Below, piece by piece: positions 31,055 through 45,500 of a stretch of 64,000 nucleotides of DNA. The stretch comes from Gaertneriomyces semiglobifer (lineage: Eukaryota; Chytridiomycota; Chytridiomycetes; Spizellomycetales; Spizellomycetaceae), in NCBI GenBank assembly GCA_025558075.1, contig JAHLKF010000004.1:434001-498000 (forward strand). The letters are read 5' to 3'. Each line of letters opens with the position of its first letter. Position 1 is the stretch's first letter. Under the pieces are notes generated by a model that was not told the DNA's origin, made no database searches, and was given only the letters and a program-made list of their open reading frames with translations. The position numbers and the translations under genes were made by a program.

Positions 31055-34000
31055 TCAACCCACTAATCCACCGAACCCATGGGCAGTCGAGGACATGTCC
31101 GTTTCCTTGAAAGCCTCCAACACTCGCTTCCGCAATTTCGCATCCATGTTGCCCACTGCCTTCAGCAGTCCTTGAACAGCGGCATCAACATCATCCATTG
31201 CAAGCTGCTCAACAGCTTTTAAACGAGCGGCCGCTCGTACTTTTTCGATACGATCTTCAACGCTTTCTCGTCTCATGCTCAACCAGCGAACGACTTCAAG
31301 GTCATTCCGGCGGTACTCCAAGTTATGCATATTTGACATGAGCATAGAACCGTTGCGGGCAATATCTTCGTCGTAGACTTCATCATCAATAGTAGCACGT
31401 ACCCGGTTGAGGTCTTCTGCAAACCATGCTTCCAGTTGACTCTTGCATTCCGCGCGACTAAGCGCTGCGTCTGCGGCCACAAGCTGGCCAATCATACGCT
31501 CTTCACTAATCCGGCGGAGAAGACGCCAGTAGAAGAACCGGCGACTTTCACGCCATGAAACAATTCGTTCTATCACTTCCTTTGCAGCCATACGACCAGG
31601 GCGATCATGAAGGTCAGCAAAGTGGACAGCAGCTTGATGATATACAGGTAACAGCTCCTTTTCACGCTGTTCGAAAGCCCGCTGTAGCTCAGCCTTCTGC
31701 TCAGGCGAGACGGCCGATTGCCCGCTGTTGGCGTCCGACAAAGCGCGCTTGAGGGAGCAGTATTTTTCGTCGAGTCTCTCCATGGTAGCAACCATTTGGG
31801 CGCGGCGGAATTTGATTTCAACAATACCCTCTGGCTCCAACACTCCGCCACGCGACTCCTCCTCGGCGTACATCTCCATCATGTCGGGATTGATCGTGGG
31901 ATCCACCACGACCCATGCACCTCCACGCAATTCGCCTATAACGTAGACGAACACGGGTTGCTTGTAAGCGCGAAGAGCATCTACAATGCAAGCACCATAC
32001 TTGAGCACTTCTTTGTACATATCGCTTTGCCCGCCAGAGAAACCACGCCAATTGGCGAAAATGAACAACGGAAGCTGTTCGCCCTTATTGAAATCGTTGA
32101 TAGCTTGCGCAGTCTTGAAAGCAGAGCTAGGGTACCACACTTGACCGGCCTCAGTGACAGTCTGCTCCTGAGACTTTTCGTCCGCGGCATCCGCTGGGAT
32201 AACAGTTTCCGTAGAGCGAGTCTCCACTGAAATGACTCCAACTGGGATACCACCGAGACGGGCACGACCCACAACAACTCCCTTAGCCCAGCCGGCAAGG
32301 GTTTCGGTAAAGCTGGAACGATCAAAGAAACCGTCGATGAATTCGCCAGGGATGTCCTCATAACCACCAAGAAGCTGACGTGGGTCATAGGGGCCTTTAG
32401 GTATTTCGGTGTCCACATCTCGGTCGACCGAGTCCGTGGGAGGAACGACCGGCAATGGGGCATTGCGATGCTTCGGGACGTAAGACAACCAGTTCATTAT
32501 ATCCTGGACAGCATTCATGTCATCCTTTGCCACGAGATGGGACACCCCGTTGCGATGCATGATCTGAGTTCCACCCAGCTGAAGATTGGATGTGTACACC
32601 TCGCGGCCCAGGACCTTGTTCAGAGCGGCAGCACCAGTGAGGATAATGGGGGTGTACTCGACTTGAATGGCGCGTTGCCCAAGACGAACGAGGTACGCCC
32701 CGATACCGACTGAGCGGCAGGTCACCAACGTTAGGGTGAAAATTTCTTCGTACGCTAAACTGGTCTCTCCCGCAATCATGCCACTGCCTTGTAAATTCTC
32801 CACGCCAAGTCCGTGGGTGCGTCCGATGACATCGACAATCTTGTATCGCGTCTCACCATCGTTCGTGACAATCTTGGCGCAGTGTACTGCTGGAGGTGCG
32901 TCTGGTGCAAGGACCAACTTGCGGTAAGCATCTTCAGTAAGGTACAAGTAATCAAACCCTTTGGACGGGTTCGTTGGATCTAACCAGGCAATGTTGAAGT
33001 GATTGATGACCTCGTCAGCGAGTCCAATTCGGGCACCAGAGTTCGCCGAAATGTAGATACGTGGAATGCCTGATGTCAAAGATAATGAGCGTGGTGATCT
33101 CGATGGCGCTACAAAATAAGACGCACAAACCTTGTTTACGGGCATACTCGGACGCTTTGAAAAAGACTAGGTCCTCCATCGGGCCAAATGACCCGATGTT
33201 GTAGGTAATATCGTTGGCGATTACCACAATGTGACGACCTTCTGGGTATTCGGGCGTGAACAGCTCGAAATCCCATGCCACCATACCGCACGTGTTCTCT
33301 CCTGGTTCCCTGATTGTCTCTATAAGGTTTCCATCTTTCCCAACGACAAGCTCAACCATATTCATAATGACTGCAGGTACTCTAGCGCCGCTCTCCTCAG
33401 AGTACTTGATCCAAGCCTTCTCAACTGCTCGGCGGAACAACTCTGGAAAGTCGTAAATGTAAGTGGTTCCCATTAAGTGGGCCTTGTAACGTTTCGGTTG
33501 AATTGATTCGCGGGTTGGATATGGCGCCCCAACGGGTTGGTGGTGAAGAGGCCCCGGTGGTGATGATAGAGACATCAGCTTCTGCACACCAGTCCCATCC
33601 CGAACTTCCTGATACACATCGACTCGAGTGACAAAACCTGTGACTGAAGATATGGTGAACCTAATTGGCTTCGGGGTAGACGCCAAGGAAGTACTGTTGC
33701 CTGACGGGGAAACCTGACCGTTGACGAAGGTGTTTGCGTTGACATGGCCGTTATGTACGCCACTGCTGCGGCGAATGATAAAACGGATCTCTGCTGTGGT
33801 GACGCGAAGCTTCCACAGGCGCTGCCCATGTCTATCAACAAACTCTTTGAGACTCGACTCGGCGGCATTCACGTCAATTTCGAATGTAGGTACGAAGTTA
33901 ACAAAAATGTGGTTACAATCCGTGTTGGGATATTGGGCTCCGACGATCTCGAGCGCGTCCATAATGTCGGTAATGATACGGTCACCTTCACTGACTAAGA

Positions 34001-37000
34001 AATCGTGCGTGCGAATCCCCGACGCTGGTGCTTGTCCGGGGTAAACGATGGCACGCACGAAGAATCTGGTGTCCGACGGGTTCTTTTTACTCACCGCGTG
34101 GTACATGTGGATACGCCTGTTGTCAATGAAGCATGGCTTAACTTCGTAGTTCGCCATGCGCTGCAGCTCCAACTGGTACGCCATGGCAGGTTCGATGTGG
34201 CGGATGACGACATCTTCGGCATAGTCCAAGGCCTCTTTAAACGTGAAGTAGTGAGGGAATCGGTTTTCACGCACCACCATGAAGGTAATACGCCTGACTC
34301 GCCTCGAACGAAGTACCGCCTTCAAGGATTTGACGATCACAGCAAGTTTCTGTTGAGCTACGTTATCATCCTGTCCTACTTCTTGAACAGCGTTGCCGAG
34401 GATTGCCACATTGAAGATATGGCGAGCGGGTATCCTGCTTTGATGCCTGTCCGAAGGATCGATAACTTCCCCATATTGTGCAATAACTTTAGGAAGCATA
34501 GTTTCAACTTCCGCAAGAGATTGGAACGCACACATAATACCCTTGCGGGTGGTTTTTGGTTCAACCGGGGAGAATACACTTGACAACGTGGTGTAGGAAT
34601 TGTTACGCGCAATCGTCTTGCCACGGCTCACATCGTACGAAGCGGATCCCGGAATAGTAGGTCGCAGAGTGAAATCCCACTGAAATACTAGCGGCGTGGA
34701 ATCCAAGTAATGCTTGACAGACGTGATCGAATACGCCTGGTAAGTATGGAGTACGTATGTATAGAAAGCGGCGGCTCTGATGCGCACATCCTGATGATAG
34801 AAGAACGCCGGGAGAACATCTAAAATCGCATGATTCGAGGTAATAAGCCGCGAGAGGTAGGCGTTGTCAAACGCGGGTTTATTTGACGCGTCGTCTGTCG
34901 CAATGTCTTGGACTGAATCAGACAGGATGTCTAATACCGTGCCATGACGCTCCAAGTAGCTCGGAGATTGGTAGTAGATGAGCAGTTCGCGAGCTTTGAG
35001 CGACACCTTCGCAGTGGCTCGTCCCACAAACTGAGCCAATTTGGAGACAATGGGTTCGAAATGTGATTTCGCTTCCTCACCGTCGACACGCGCCTGGTCG
35101 AGCAGAACCAACACCAGATCTCCCCGAAGAATCGCTTTTGATCTCGCCATAGCGATTTGCATGACCTTGCCCAAATCGCTCTTATGAGCGTCACGAAGTT
35201 GCGTCAAAACATCTTCATATCGAGTGCCATTGAACAACTCCTGAACGCAGCCATAGCGATTCAGGAAATCTACAAGCACCTGGCGCTCGTGGTACTTCAG
35301 ACCCCGAGAGTACCGGTCAAGTACCTCCTGTACAGGAATTATTGTGGATGTGAATGTAAGAGCATCCTCCGCTGACATACAGTCCTTGGTTTCATCGATG
35401 CATGACTGCAGCATAGCAGCTGGGAAGTCGCCTCCGTTCGATCGAGAACATTCAAGTTGTTCATGCAAAGCTGCATCAAGCTTGCCCGGGATGCGGCCAG
35501 CCAAAGCAGAAAGCGCTTTAGAGAACTCCAAGAATGGCAGTTCGGGCTCACGAAGCAGTTCCAGAAGGGTGCGCACCAAACTGTGGATGTCTCCATGGTA
35601 TTCGTATCCATCGAGAATCCAGTTAACAATGTCACTAACTTGTTGGTACCTCTGGTGAGCTTTGTCCCCAACAACTTGAGCTGGTCCTAGCATGGGCAGC
35701 TGGCCATCAAAGATGGCAGCACGCTTGACTCGCGATGGGTCATCCAAGACGAGGTTTCCAATCACATCACCCGTTTGCAATAAGCTTCCTGCAGGCTTCG
35801 CGAAACGTACTTGACCGCTTTCGGTGGCAAGCAATGGCATGTACATCTTCATCACCTCAATCTCAGCAAACGCCTCTCCAGCATTGATGTGACCACCGTC
35901 CTCAATCAGGTAGCGCACGAGCTTACCGGGAGACGGTGAACGTAATTTCGTCGGGTCGTTCTCCTTTTCCAAGAGACAAGTTTTGCTGTCGAGAGTGAGC
36001 TGGGTGGAATGAGCGTCATCCTTGGCATAGACGAGGTGCTTTTGTCCATCAAGTAACACCAATAGGCCGCCGTCAGCAAGTTTCTTCGCGACCACTTCGA
36101 CGCCCGAACCGTTAACCTGCAAGTAAAAGAGCTCAGGCCCGGTAAGGGACGCGGTGATCTTGTACTGTACGTCATTATAGATGAAATCAATTTTGGTGGT
36201 AGTGTCAAGAAGCGGGCGGGCAGGGGTTTGTCCCTTCTCCAAAGCGCGATGGTACTCCTCAATGTTCCCTTCAAAGAACGCGTGGGCCTTCACCACGGCA
36301 CCGCAAATGGCTGTCAATATAGAGTCGGGTTTCTCAATCTCGACCCTCCGTGAAATGAGAACATCTAGCCAGCCCGTGGTCACTTCGTTATCGACATAGG
36401 TATCCGTTTCCAATATCTTAATCAGATACTCGACTGTCGTGCGGAAATCACCACGAATGGATAGTTCTTTCAAAGCCATCACAAGATTCTTTCGAGAATC
36501 CTGACGAGTTTCTCCGTAGGAGAAGATGTGACCGAATTGAGAATCCGCGAACTCATGGACACCGCCAGATGAGTTAACGCTGAAGTAGCCCCAAACATTG
36601 CTGTTGCTTCGGAAGTTGAGTTCCAAAACTTTACCGCTGTTGGGCTTGAAGCCTGCATCAGGGTTTTCTGCTGTGATACGGGCGGCAATGACGTGGCCCT
36701 TGGGCGATGGCTTGCGTTGGATCTGATGTGATTGCGCAGATTCAAACTCGAAGTCAATATCTGACACTCCGTTCGGAGTGAGACCATACAAGATGCGAAT
36801 GTCACGTATGCAACTGAGCGGTATGCCCATTGCAACCTGAAGTTGAGCTGCGGGTATATTAACGCCGGAAACCTGCATCATAACACGTTAGAAGTGAGGG
36901 GACAAATTCGCGTCTGCGCTTGAACCTTACCATCTCTGTTGTCGGATGTTCCACTTGCAACCGGGGGTTTAACTCGAGGAAATAGTACTGGTTGGTTGCC

Positions 37001-38078
37001 GGCTCGTACAGGTATTCTACGGTACCAGCACTGACATATCCAACCATTTTTGCCAATCTAACGGCAGCACGTTCCATGTTGGTTAGAGTTTCCGCCCCCG
37101 CGACTGTGATTGGCGCTTCTTCGATGATTTTTTGATGTCTTCGCTGGACTGAGCAATCGCGCCCAAACAAAGCAATCGCGTTACCGTATGCGTCCGCAAG
37201 GAGCTGAACCTCTAGATGGCGGGCATTGCGAACAACTCTCATAATGAAAATTGGAGACCCCGGAACCTCACGCTGTACTTGAACGAATGCCGCCGGAAAC
37301 TGGCTAGGTTCGTCTACGAGGCGGATACCTTTACCACCGCCGCCTTCGGAAGCCTTGATCATGACCGGATACCCAATACGTTGTGCATGAGCCACTCCTT
37401 CATCAACATCGTGGGTTGTGGCTTGGTGATATATATCATCGGGCACGTACGCGTTGCCTTTCTCATCCTTAACATCCACAGTAATTCCCTCTCCGCTCCA
37501 AGATACACAAGGGACGTCAGCAGACTGAGCAACGATTGTCGAGGCAATCTTATCTCCAAGAGCACGCATCGCTGATGGAGGTGGGCCAATGAATATGACA
37601 GGTGGGCTAAGGGCGGCGAGCTTCTCTGCAAGAACAGGGTTTTCTGATGCGAATCCCCAACCAACCCATACGGCCTATACCTTTACGATTAGAATAACAC
37701 TAACGCGGCCGAATAACATGCATGATATCTCACCTGAACACCTGTTCGCTCTGCGATATCTACAATCAAGTCGACGTTGGCGTAGTTGTGGTTACTGCTT
37801 CCTCCAGGTACCTCGACGTATTGGTCGGCCATTCGTACGAATTCAGCATTCACGCGAAGATCCTCAGGGGTACACATTGCGGTGAATTGGATCGCTCTCT
37901 CGTCGCCGAATGTTTCGTATGCCCATTTGTGTATCGATCTAATGGCTTTTACGGCAGCCATACCGTTATTGGCAATGAGGACTTTTGTAATCGGGGTGTG
38001 CCCGCGAGACTTGAGGACAAACTCCTCCACGGCATTAGGAGCCAGTGAGTTTCTGTTGCCGCTGTTTCTTCGTTGCAT
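31055..38078 (-). CDS. ACC1: Acetyl-CoA carboxylase (multidomain, cytosolic type)
   Basis: Makes malonyl-CoA from acetyl-CoA, bicarbonate and ATP, the committed step of fatty acid synthesis. Four exons (38078-37734, 37674-36931, 36872-33131, 33069-31055) give 2281 residues. Domains in order are as follows. Biotin carboxylase: [69 protein letters not shown]. Biotinyl domain: [11 protein letters not shown], biotin-accepting Lys codon at 35847-35849. Then the long central region. N-carboxyltransferase: [54 protein letters not shown]-carboxyltransferase: [60 protein letters not shown]. The start used is ATG 38078. A candidate extra 5' exon (38632-38698) would add 25 residues across a 545-nt intron. 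The gene is head-to-tail with FAS. Confidence 0.96.
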
Positions 38079-39577
38079 CGTGTCCTCTAAAGATGAAAGC
38101 GGTGGTTAGCAATTGTGTTTGAAGGGGTTACAGTACGTTCTCCCGCTCGAGAATTGACAAGCTCTGCCAGTCTTTCCATCCATACCCTTCCGCGTAATGA
38201 TATTCTATGATTCTCTCCACTTGTTCGCAATTTATGCCCTTGCTCGGGCGGGTTGTTAAACGAGTGGTTCGTTCTATCTCCTCTACATATATCTAGTTCC
38301 AACTTTTGTCGAGAGACTTCCTGGTACGCGAGAAACGCGACGTTCACAGCGTGAATTGAACAACCTGCGCTATCGCAAGGGTGGTGATATCGATGCGAGG
38401 GATAAGCGTCTGCGGGTAATCCTCTTCAGTGTAATCCACTCCTTCCGATAATAATAATGATGGAGGACGTCCTCCTCGCCATGGCTGGCTGAAAAGCCCA
38501 ATCCTAGTATCGTAGCTGCCATCCGCCACTCAGATTCACGAGAACGGCTCCTCGGCAAATTTGTACGTCCAATGATCGGCCGTACGAAATAAACTTCTGT
38601 GGTCTTCTGCAAAACAGCCATGCACATTTACCTTCGGATGCCATAAAGGGAGTTGCAAGGTCAACTGCGTCCTCGCCTGCAGCGGTTGTGGATAACATGT
38701 TGTTGGTGAATTGGCGTCGGCCACGAGTGAATGTGGCGAACGATTGAGTGTAATAACAGTCTCAGAAGAGGTATGAAGGTATCAGAAAGGAAAAGCAGCG
38801 CTAGTTGAGAAATGATGGGTTGGGTCACTGACAGGCCCTGGTTACTGGAGTTAAGAAAGGAGTGCTAGCCCGAACGCTTTGTTGGATGCCAGGTCTGGTT
38901 GTTTTATATCTCACAGTCTCACAGTACAAACCAAAGTGCATTGCTCGAGAACTTTGTATCTGACGCTGACGTCTACGGAACAATTGCAAAATAGCCGCTG
39001 GCTGGTCATTGGCAAAAGACGTTTTTCGTTTTAGTTTGCCCGGGTGCCGAAGGAAGTGGTGCAACCCACGCATACCCAGCAGAATTGAACTGAATTCGCT
39101 CTGCGACGTCCGTTCATCCGCCGCGCAAACGATTAATGGAATGTGCTTGCAACGAATCGATCTGCTATCAGCCAGGTTGTTTGTGTCGGGTGTATCACTA
39201 GTCGAATCGATTTTTTTTTTTTCCGTTCTGCCGCCATGCCGGCTTGGTGTCACCCATTGACTACTGCTGATAACCATCGAAATTATTATCACTTTGGTTG
39301 CTTTTCCAAGTTGAAACTCAACTGCGGACATGAACGCTAACGTAATGCCAAAAGCGAGGACGTGCCGGACAGCACATATCGACCGTCCTCACACTGCATT
39401 GAAGGTCTGCTTCATCCGTTACGGCTCAGTAACTATGAGGGAAAATTCAATATCATGATGAAGGCAAGACTTGACCAAGATTTCAAGCTAACAATATGTA
39501 TTACCCATTAGAAACAAAATAACATGTACAATTGTATGGGAACTTCTCTAGTATAATGCGGTCTTTGTGCAGCTATC
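38079..39577. promoter_or_regulatory. ACC1 upstream region / FAS 3' flank, with candidate ACC1 5' exon
   Basis: 1.5 kb between the ACC1 ATG and the FAS stop. It contains a possible ACC1 first exon (38698-38632 minus, starting MLSTTAAGEDAVDLATP) with a gtaaat donor. The matching acceptor, ctttag, ends at 38087 and is in frame. A run of 12 T lies at 39211-39222. The 168-codon frame at 38825-39331 shows no family resemblance. Confidence 0.45.
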
Positions 39578-42500
39578 TTACTGCGCCAATGCCATCGCAA
39601 CCGCGTAAGATCCACTGTGGCTAATGGTCACCTTGACTTCCTTGATCGCGGTCTTCGCCATGGCTTCCTTCGCCTCACCATGGAACACGACAACGGGCGC
39701 CTTGCCTTCCTCGCGAACGATTTCAATATCCTTGAGAGGCGCTGCAGCTCCCTTGGTCCAAACAACCTCGCCAGCAGCACTACTGACGGCCTTGATAACA
39801 GCCTCCTTTGCGGCCCATCGTCCCGCATAGCTGGATTGAGGGCAACCCGCCTTGGAACAGTAATCTTGTTCAGTTTGTGTAAAGTTGCGCTGCAAAAATG
39901 TCGCGTTGTTGGTAGGAACCTCCGCGCAGAGCTGAACATCTACTCCAACTCCGCTTCCCTCACGCGCTTCTGACAGCATGGGGGTTGCCTCGATTAAAGC
40001 CTGGGTCACAGACACATCCGGTTTGGTGACAGCCTTAGCCTTGCTGTTAAAGTTCCATGAAGAAGATGTTTTATCGTACGTCGCACGGGCGAGCGGGTCT
40101 AGGTATACCGATGACTGTTGTTCGTTCGTGTAAGGGGCAGCATTCTTGACTCTAACGAAGGGAGCGGCGCCAGTAAATGTTTCGTGGAAGTAGCGGTAGG
40201 CTGCCGTTTCACGACGCTGTCTGCGCACGAGGTAGTCGTTGAACTCCGCGTTCTCTAGAGCAGCGAACAAGTAATCGGGGTGGATCACCAAAAGTTCTCC
40301 ACCAGCTTGACCAAACCCGAAAGACTTGAGTAACGCTGCACGGACACCGGTCGTCTGAATTGAACGGCTCGGGTACAGAATATACTTGAACTGACGAAGG
40401 CGATCCTCAACATTGTCGAGATTGCGGTTTCCAGGGACGATGCCAGTCTCTAGGATCTGCAAGACACCGTTGAGCATCCAGGCAGCGGCAGCGCCCTTTG
40501 GATGGCCGGTAAGGTGCTTTTGGAAGACAGCAGGGATTAGGTTTCCGCGCGTACGGCCAAGGTGTTCCAGTTGCTGGTTGAGGGCAGAAGACTCGTTGTA
40601 GTCGTTAGCCTTGGTGCCTGTGCCGTGGAAAGAGGCAACACCAATGTCATCGATAGTGAGGCCAAAAGTGGCAAGGGCGCCACGGATGGGGGAGATGGTA
40701 GAATCATTTTTCCACCAGTCGTGGGTCCAGGTTGACAAAGCCGCCTTCTCGCGACGAGTGCCTTCTTTCTCAATAAACGCCGTCCTTTCTTTGACGAATA
40801 TATCATCCACTTCTTCACCCATCTTTTTGATTGTGTCTACTTCATCAGCAAGCGCTTCGTACTCCTTGGCGACCCATTGCTTGATGTGCTCGCGTTCGCG
40901 ACGAAGTTGTTTAGCACGGTATTCAAAGTTCAACAAAAGAGAGCGGTATTTGCCGGGAGCTTCTCTGGCTGTCGTCAGAATACCCTGGCCAGGAGCTGGA
41001 ATGGACCGACCGTTCTTGTCGGTAGCAGTATTGGTGCATGCAATGATACCGCGAATTGCGACACCCATTTTGATCGCCAATTCCGCGTTCATCAGAACAT
41101 GAACACCAGAACCCTGAGATTCCATGAACCCGGCACGCGTGTCGGTCGCAGGACGGCACATATCGCGGGGTTCACGGCCGCGGGCAAACTCTTCCGCAGA
41201 GTTGGAGGTCGCTTTCATGTTAGCGAACTCGTAGGAGCCTTCTTCCTGGAAATCGTCGTATCCTCCACACAGCATGACCTTGGCCTTGCCGGACAAGATG
41301 GTATCGACGGCTACTTCCACAGACTCGGCTGCAGTCGCACATGCACCTACTACCGATTTGATTGGACCAGAGGAAGACAGCAGCAGCATGTTGATCCAGG
41401 CAGGCATGGTGTTCACGAATCCTTCCTGCAAGATATCAGCCTGCACGTCTCGTTCTAGGAAGCGGTCCTTAAACACTCGTTGCATGGCCCGCATTCCACC
41501 CATACCGCCTCCTGATGAATTTCCTACTTCGCTGACGTGAATGTACTCGTAAAGTTCGTATGGGTCGGTAACACCAGATGTAACCAGAGCTTCGACCGTT
41601 GAGACCAGAGAGTAAAGAGTGATAGGGTCGACCTGAGAAACGATCTCATCCGGAATGCCGTAACGCTTGGCATCCCATCCAGTTGGGATTTGGCCAGCAA
41701 CAAGACGATCGAAGCGCAAAGCTTTGGGAACGTAGATGGTGGCACCTTTCTGTAGACGGACAAACCACTGATCACCGCGCTGTTCAATAACAGCAGCCTC
41801 ACCATGCTGACGACGAAGAGCTTCGGACTGCTCCTTGCTAACTTCAATCGGGGCCATATCGGAGGTGACAGCGATCTCTTGTAGGAACATTTTCTTCTCC
41901 GGGTTATACCCTCCAAAGAGTTCGGGCTCGATGAGTCTGATACCGCTGTGCTTCAGGATCTTCTCCTCGTACTTGGACTTGACTTCGTGGTCTTTAACCG
42001 GCTCGGACGTCGCGGCGTCAACCCATCCGGAGTAATTAGGTAGCTTCTTCAAGGGCCCAGTGTGGAATTTAATGTAACCCATCATCCAAGCCATTTCAAT
42101 GCAACCTTCCAGAGAAAACTCGCCATAAGCTTCCAACTCCCATCGTGTCCGGGCGCCACCGAAAGGACCAACTTCTCCGAAACCAGTGACAACGACAACC
42201 TTTTCCAGATCAATTAGGCCTCGGAGATGACTCAATTTCTGTGCTTTCAACTCCGGGAACCGGAACTTCATGTTGGCACGGGGAGTGACAACGACATCTT
42301 CATGCTTGATTGGGCCGATGGTAACTTGGCGGTCCAAGGCAGCTTCGCGAGCAACAGCGCGACGAACTTCCGAAGTTTCCAGGAGGTCACGGCGTAGTTC
42401 AGATGAAACCTTGTTCAACTCAGCAACGAAATGCAAGCCACCATTGAGATCAGCCCATACTGGATCAACTTCGGAGAGCTTGACAATATCAGGGTGAAGC

Positions 42501-45500
42501 AATCCGACCAGGTTGAAAGCCATCTCGTGAGTTGAGAAGGTGCGGGCGCCTAAAGATTCGATACCTTCGGCGACCATGTTATTGGCTGACATGAGTCCGG
42601 TTCCGCGAGTCCATCCAATGACAGCACCGATGATAGTGAGGTAGTTACTCCATCCCTCAGAGTGGAAGCGGTTCATGAGGGTTTCAAGACCAATCTTCGA
42701 CTCACCGTACAATCCGTCGTTTCCAAAGGTTCCGTGGTTAGGGGAGAGCGGCAGCATCACAGCGGCAGGACGGGTGTCGTACCGGAATTGCTCCTTCTTT
42801 GATTTAACCTCGCCCATCAACCTGATGAGGTTGGTCAACATAATGCGGTGGGCAAGTTCAGCCCGCGAATCAATTCCATCAATTTCTGCGTAAGACGGAA
42901 TTGCTGCAAACGGCACAATGAAGTCCAAGTCCCAGCCGAGACCACCCTTGGTGTCGTAAATGTAATCAACCAAAGCGCGGGTATCTTGTAAAGATCCACC
43001 ATTGAAGGGAACTACCACAAGACGCGAGCCCTTGGAACCGTGGCGCTCGTAAATGGAGCGATAGAACTCCGTCGTTGCCTTGCTAAAGCGAGAGGTAGTG
43101 ACAATGACTCTTGCACCTCCAGACAACAGTGCTTTCAAGACTTCAACACCGATAGAGTCCTTTCCACAACCAGTAATCAGGGCATGCCGACCTTTGAAAG
43201 TGACGCCTTCCTTGGCCATGCCAGCTAAGGCCGTCAAGTAAACATTGGTAAGTTCGCCATCCGGTTTCCAGTGGCTTGGGTTGGAGGGGTCACGACGCTT
43301 GAGGAAGATGTATGGCAAGCGGCCGTTGAACCCCGTCTCTTTGGGCATGCTTTGCTGGATCTCACTGAATATAGCATCGACTTGCGTCTTCATAGCAGCA
43401 TCCATGGCCTTGACATTTTTGACGAGGACATGCAGTTCTTCAAACTTCTTAACGATGTCCTGTGAGTCCGGAATTCGAGTGAGAGAGCTGCCATCACGCA
43501 TTTCGTCTACGTAATCCTTCATATTGCGAGCCTTCCGGCGTTGCTCTTCGTAGACGAGCTCGCCATTGTCCTTAATGATAGTTTTCGGCTTTGTGGGACG
43601 GTAAGCCACTGGAAAGAAGATTGACATGAGTTTTCATCAGTGGGAACGCAAAAAGTGTCACTTACAGTTGTGGTAGACTGGATCTCCCTTAAGGGCTTCT
43701 CTGCAGTTATCCAACAACTTCTGGCTAAGCGCCTTAGCTTTGGCGAAGTTCTCACCGTCGGCCTCGGGGCAATTCTCCAGATAATACTCCATAAAGGCGA
43801 TCAGCGACTCAGAGTCATCTGCGCGGTTCATGAGATGCACACATTGGTTCATCAATTCTCTGTCCAAACTCGAGATGCGACCGAAGATCATGTCGTAGTA
43901 CAGCTGAAGGGCATCTTGACGGGCCCAGTTCCAGTGCGAATCGAATACACGCGCTTTCAGACGTTCAAATGCAGGACGGATTCCCTCCGCGTAGGTGTCA
44001 CCGTGCTCGGCGAGCCACTGGTCAATCTCTCCTTGAAGGGTTTTGATAGTATCTTGCTCCGCATTGGTATTGTGTAAGAGGTCCACATCTAGGTACTTGG
44101 CATATGCCTCAAGTTGATGACGAACCATCAAGTCTAAAGCAAGCTTGTGCTTGTCGAACACCTCGCTGTCAATGGTAACGACTGCTCCACCGGCGGCATT
44201 TCCAGCGCCAGCGTCAGCAGTGGAGCCCAAGGTGATGCCCGCTTTGCTTGCGTACTTGTTAGCCACTGTGTCGAGCCAGCTCTTCGCTTCAGCTTCAGTG
44301 GCCAGACGTGCGGCGGGCTCTTCAACCAGAGCGTGAAGAAGAGCACCTTGGGTGCGCTTGGGACCCAGACCATATGCGCTACCGAGGTAGGCTTTGACTT
44401 GTCCCATTCCGAAGCCTCCAGGCATCTTAGCTCCGATCATCTTGTTGACAAGACCCAAAGTGGTTTTGCCCAATGTACCAGAGTGAGCATCTTGCAAAGC
44501 GGAAGCGACTTCAGAAAGAGGCAACTCTTCTGCCTTGTCAGCAAGACCGTTATTGCCGAATTCAGCGGCAAGATCACCAAGAATCTCATTTTGAAGGGTG
44601 GATTTTCCAGCGACAAGGTCTTTGATGCTTTTCGACATAGGCACTTCGGTAAGTGGCTTCTTGAGCTTCTGCGCAATGAGAACGTGCAACACTTCTTGAG
44701 CAGTAACTGGTTCATCCGTAACCGACGCAGCAGCACGGGCAGCCGGTGCGGCAGCTGGAGCAGCTGCAGGAGCAACAGGCGCAGCGACAACGGCAGTTGG
44801 CTGCGTAGCCTCATTAGTTGCCGCAGCCTCTTCGACGACTTCGTCCTTGAGATCGTAGTAGATCTCCTTCTCGTTCTTGCTTGTGCACAGTTGCACTCGT
44901 TTGTGTGTGACAGCGTCATCGTATGCTTCGTATTTAACCTTCAACGTGCGCATCGCCATTCCGCAGAGGACAGGGTTGGGGCCAACTTCGATCAGTCGCT
45001 CAACTTCATAATCTCTAATTAATCGATCTTGAGTCTCAATCCAGCGGACAGGGCTTGCGAACTGATGAGCTAGTAACTCGATCAACAGGCTGCAAGCAAG
45101 CTGCTGCTGCTCTGCAGGAAGCTGGTACCGTTCTTCGTCCCACTCATCCAAGATCGTCTTTAGAACACTTGACCCGGTATAAGCCTGGACGCGTTCAATG
45201 TAGTCCTTGCCCAAGCTGAACGGCTCGGCAGTCAAGTTAGGAATGTACTTTCCGATAAGCAGGCTGACCGTAATGAATCGAGGTTCCAACTTCTTCCGTA
45301 AAACTTCACGGAACGGGACAACACCGTTGAGGAGGAAACTAGAGTGGAAAGGCACATCGATACCAGGAAGAGGAATGGTGGCGACACCACGCTCTTGCAC
45401 AAGTATGCCGCTTTCGCCCGCCTTCTTTTTTGACAATGCACAAGCTTCTTCCACGATACCGCGCAGAACTTCTTCGATTTCCTTGATTGTCTTCGTCTTG

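Noticed and set aside
38825..39331. 168-codon minus-strand frame between ACC1 and FAS
   Set aside because: Low-information sequence, no recognisable domain, no splice context to either neighbour.
43640..45022. Long plus-strand frames inside the FAS locus (43640-44077, 44147-45022)
   Set aside because: Antisense shadows of the MPT/ACP coding region; codon bias keeps them open.
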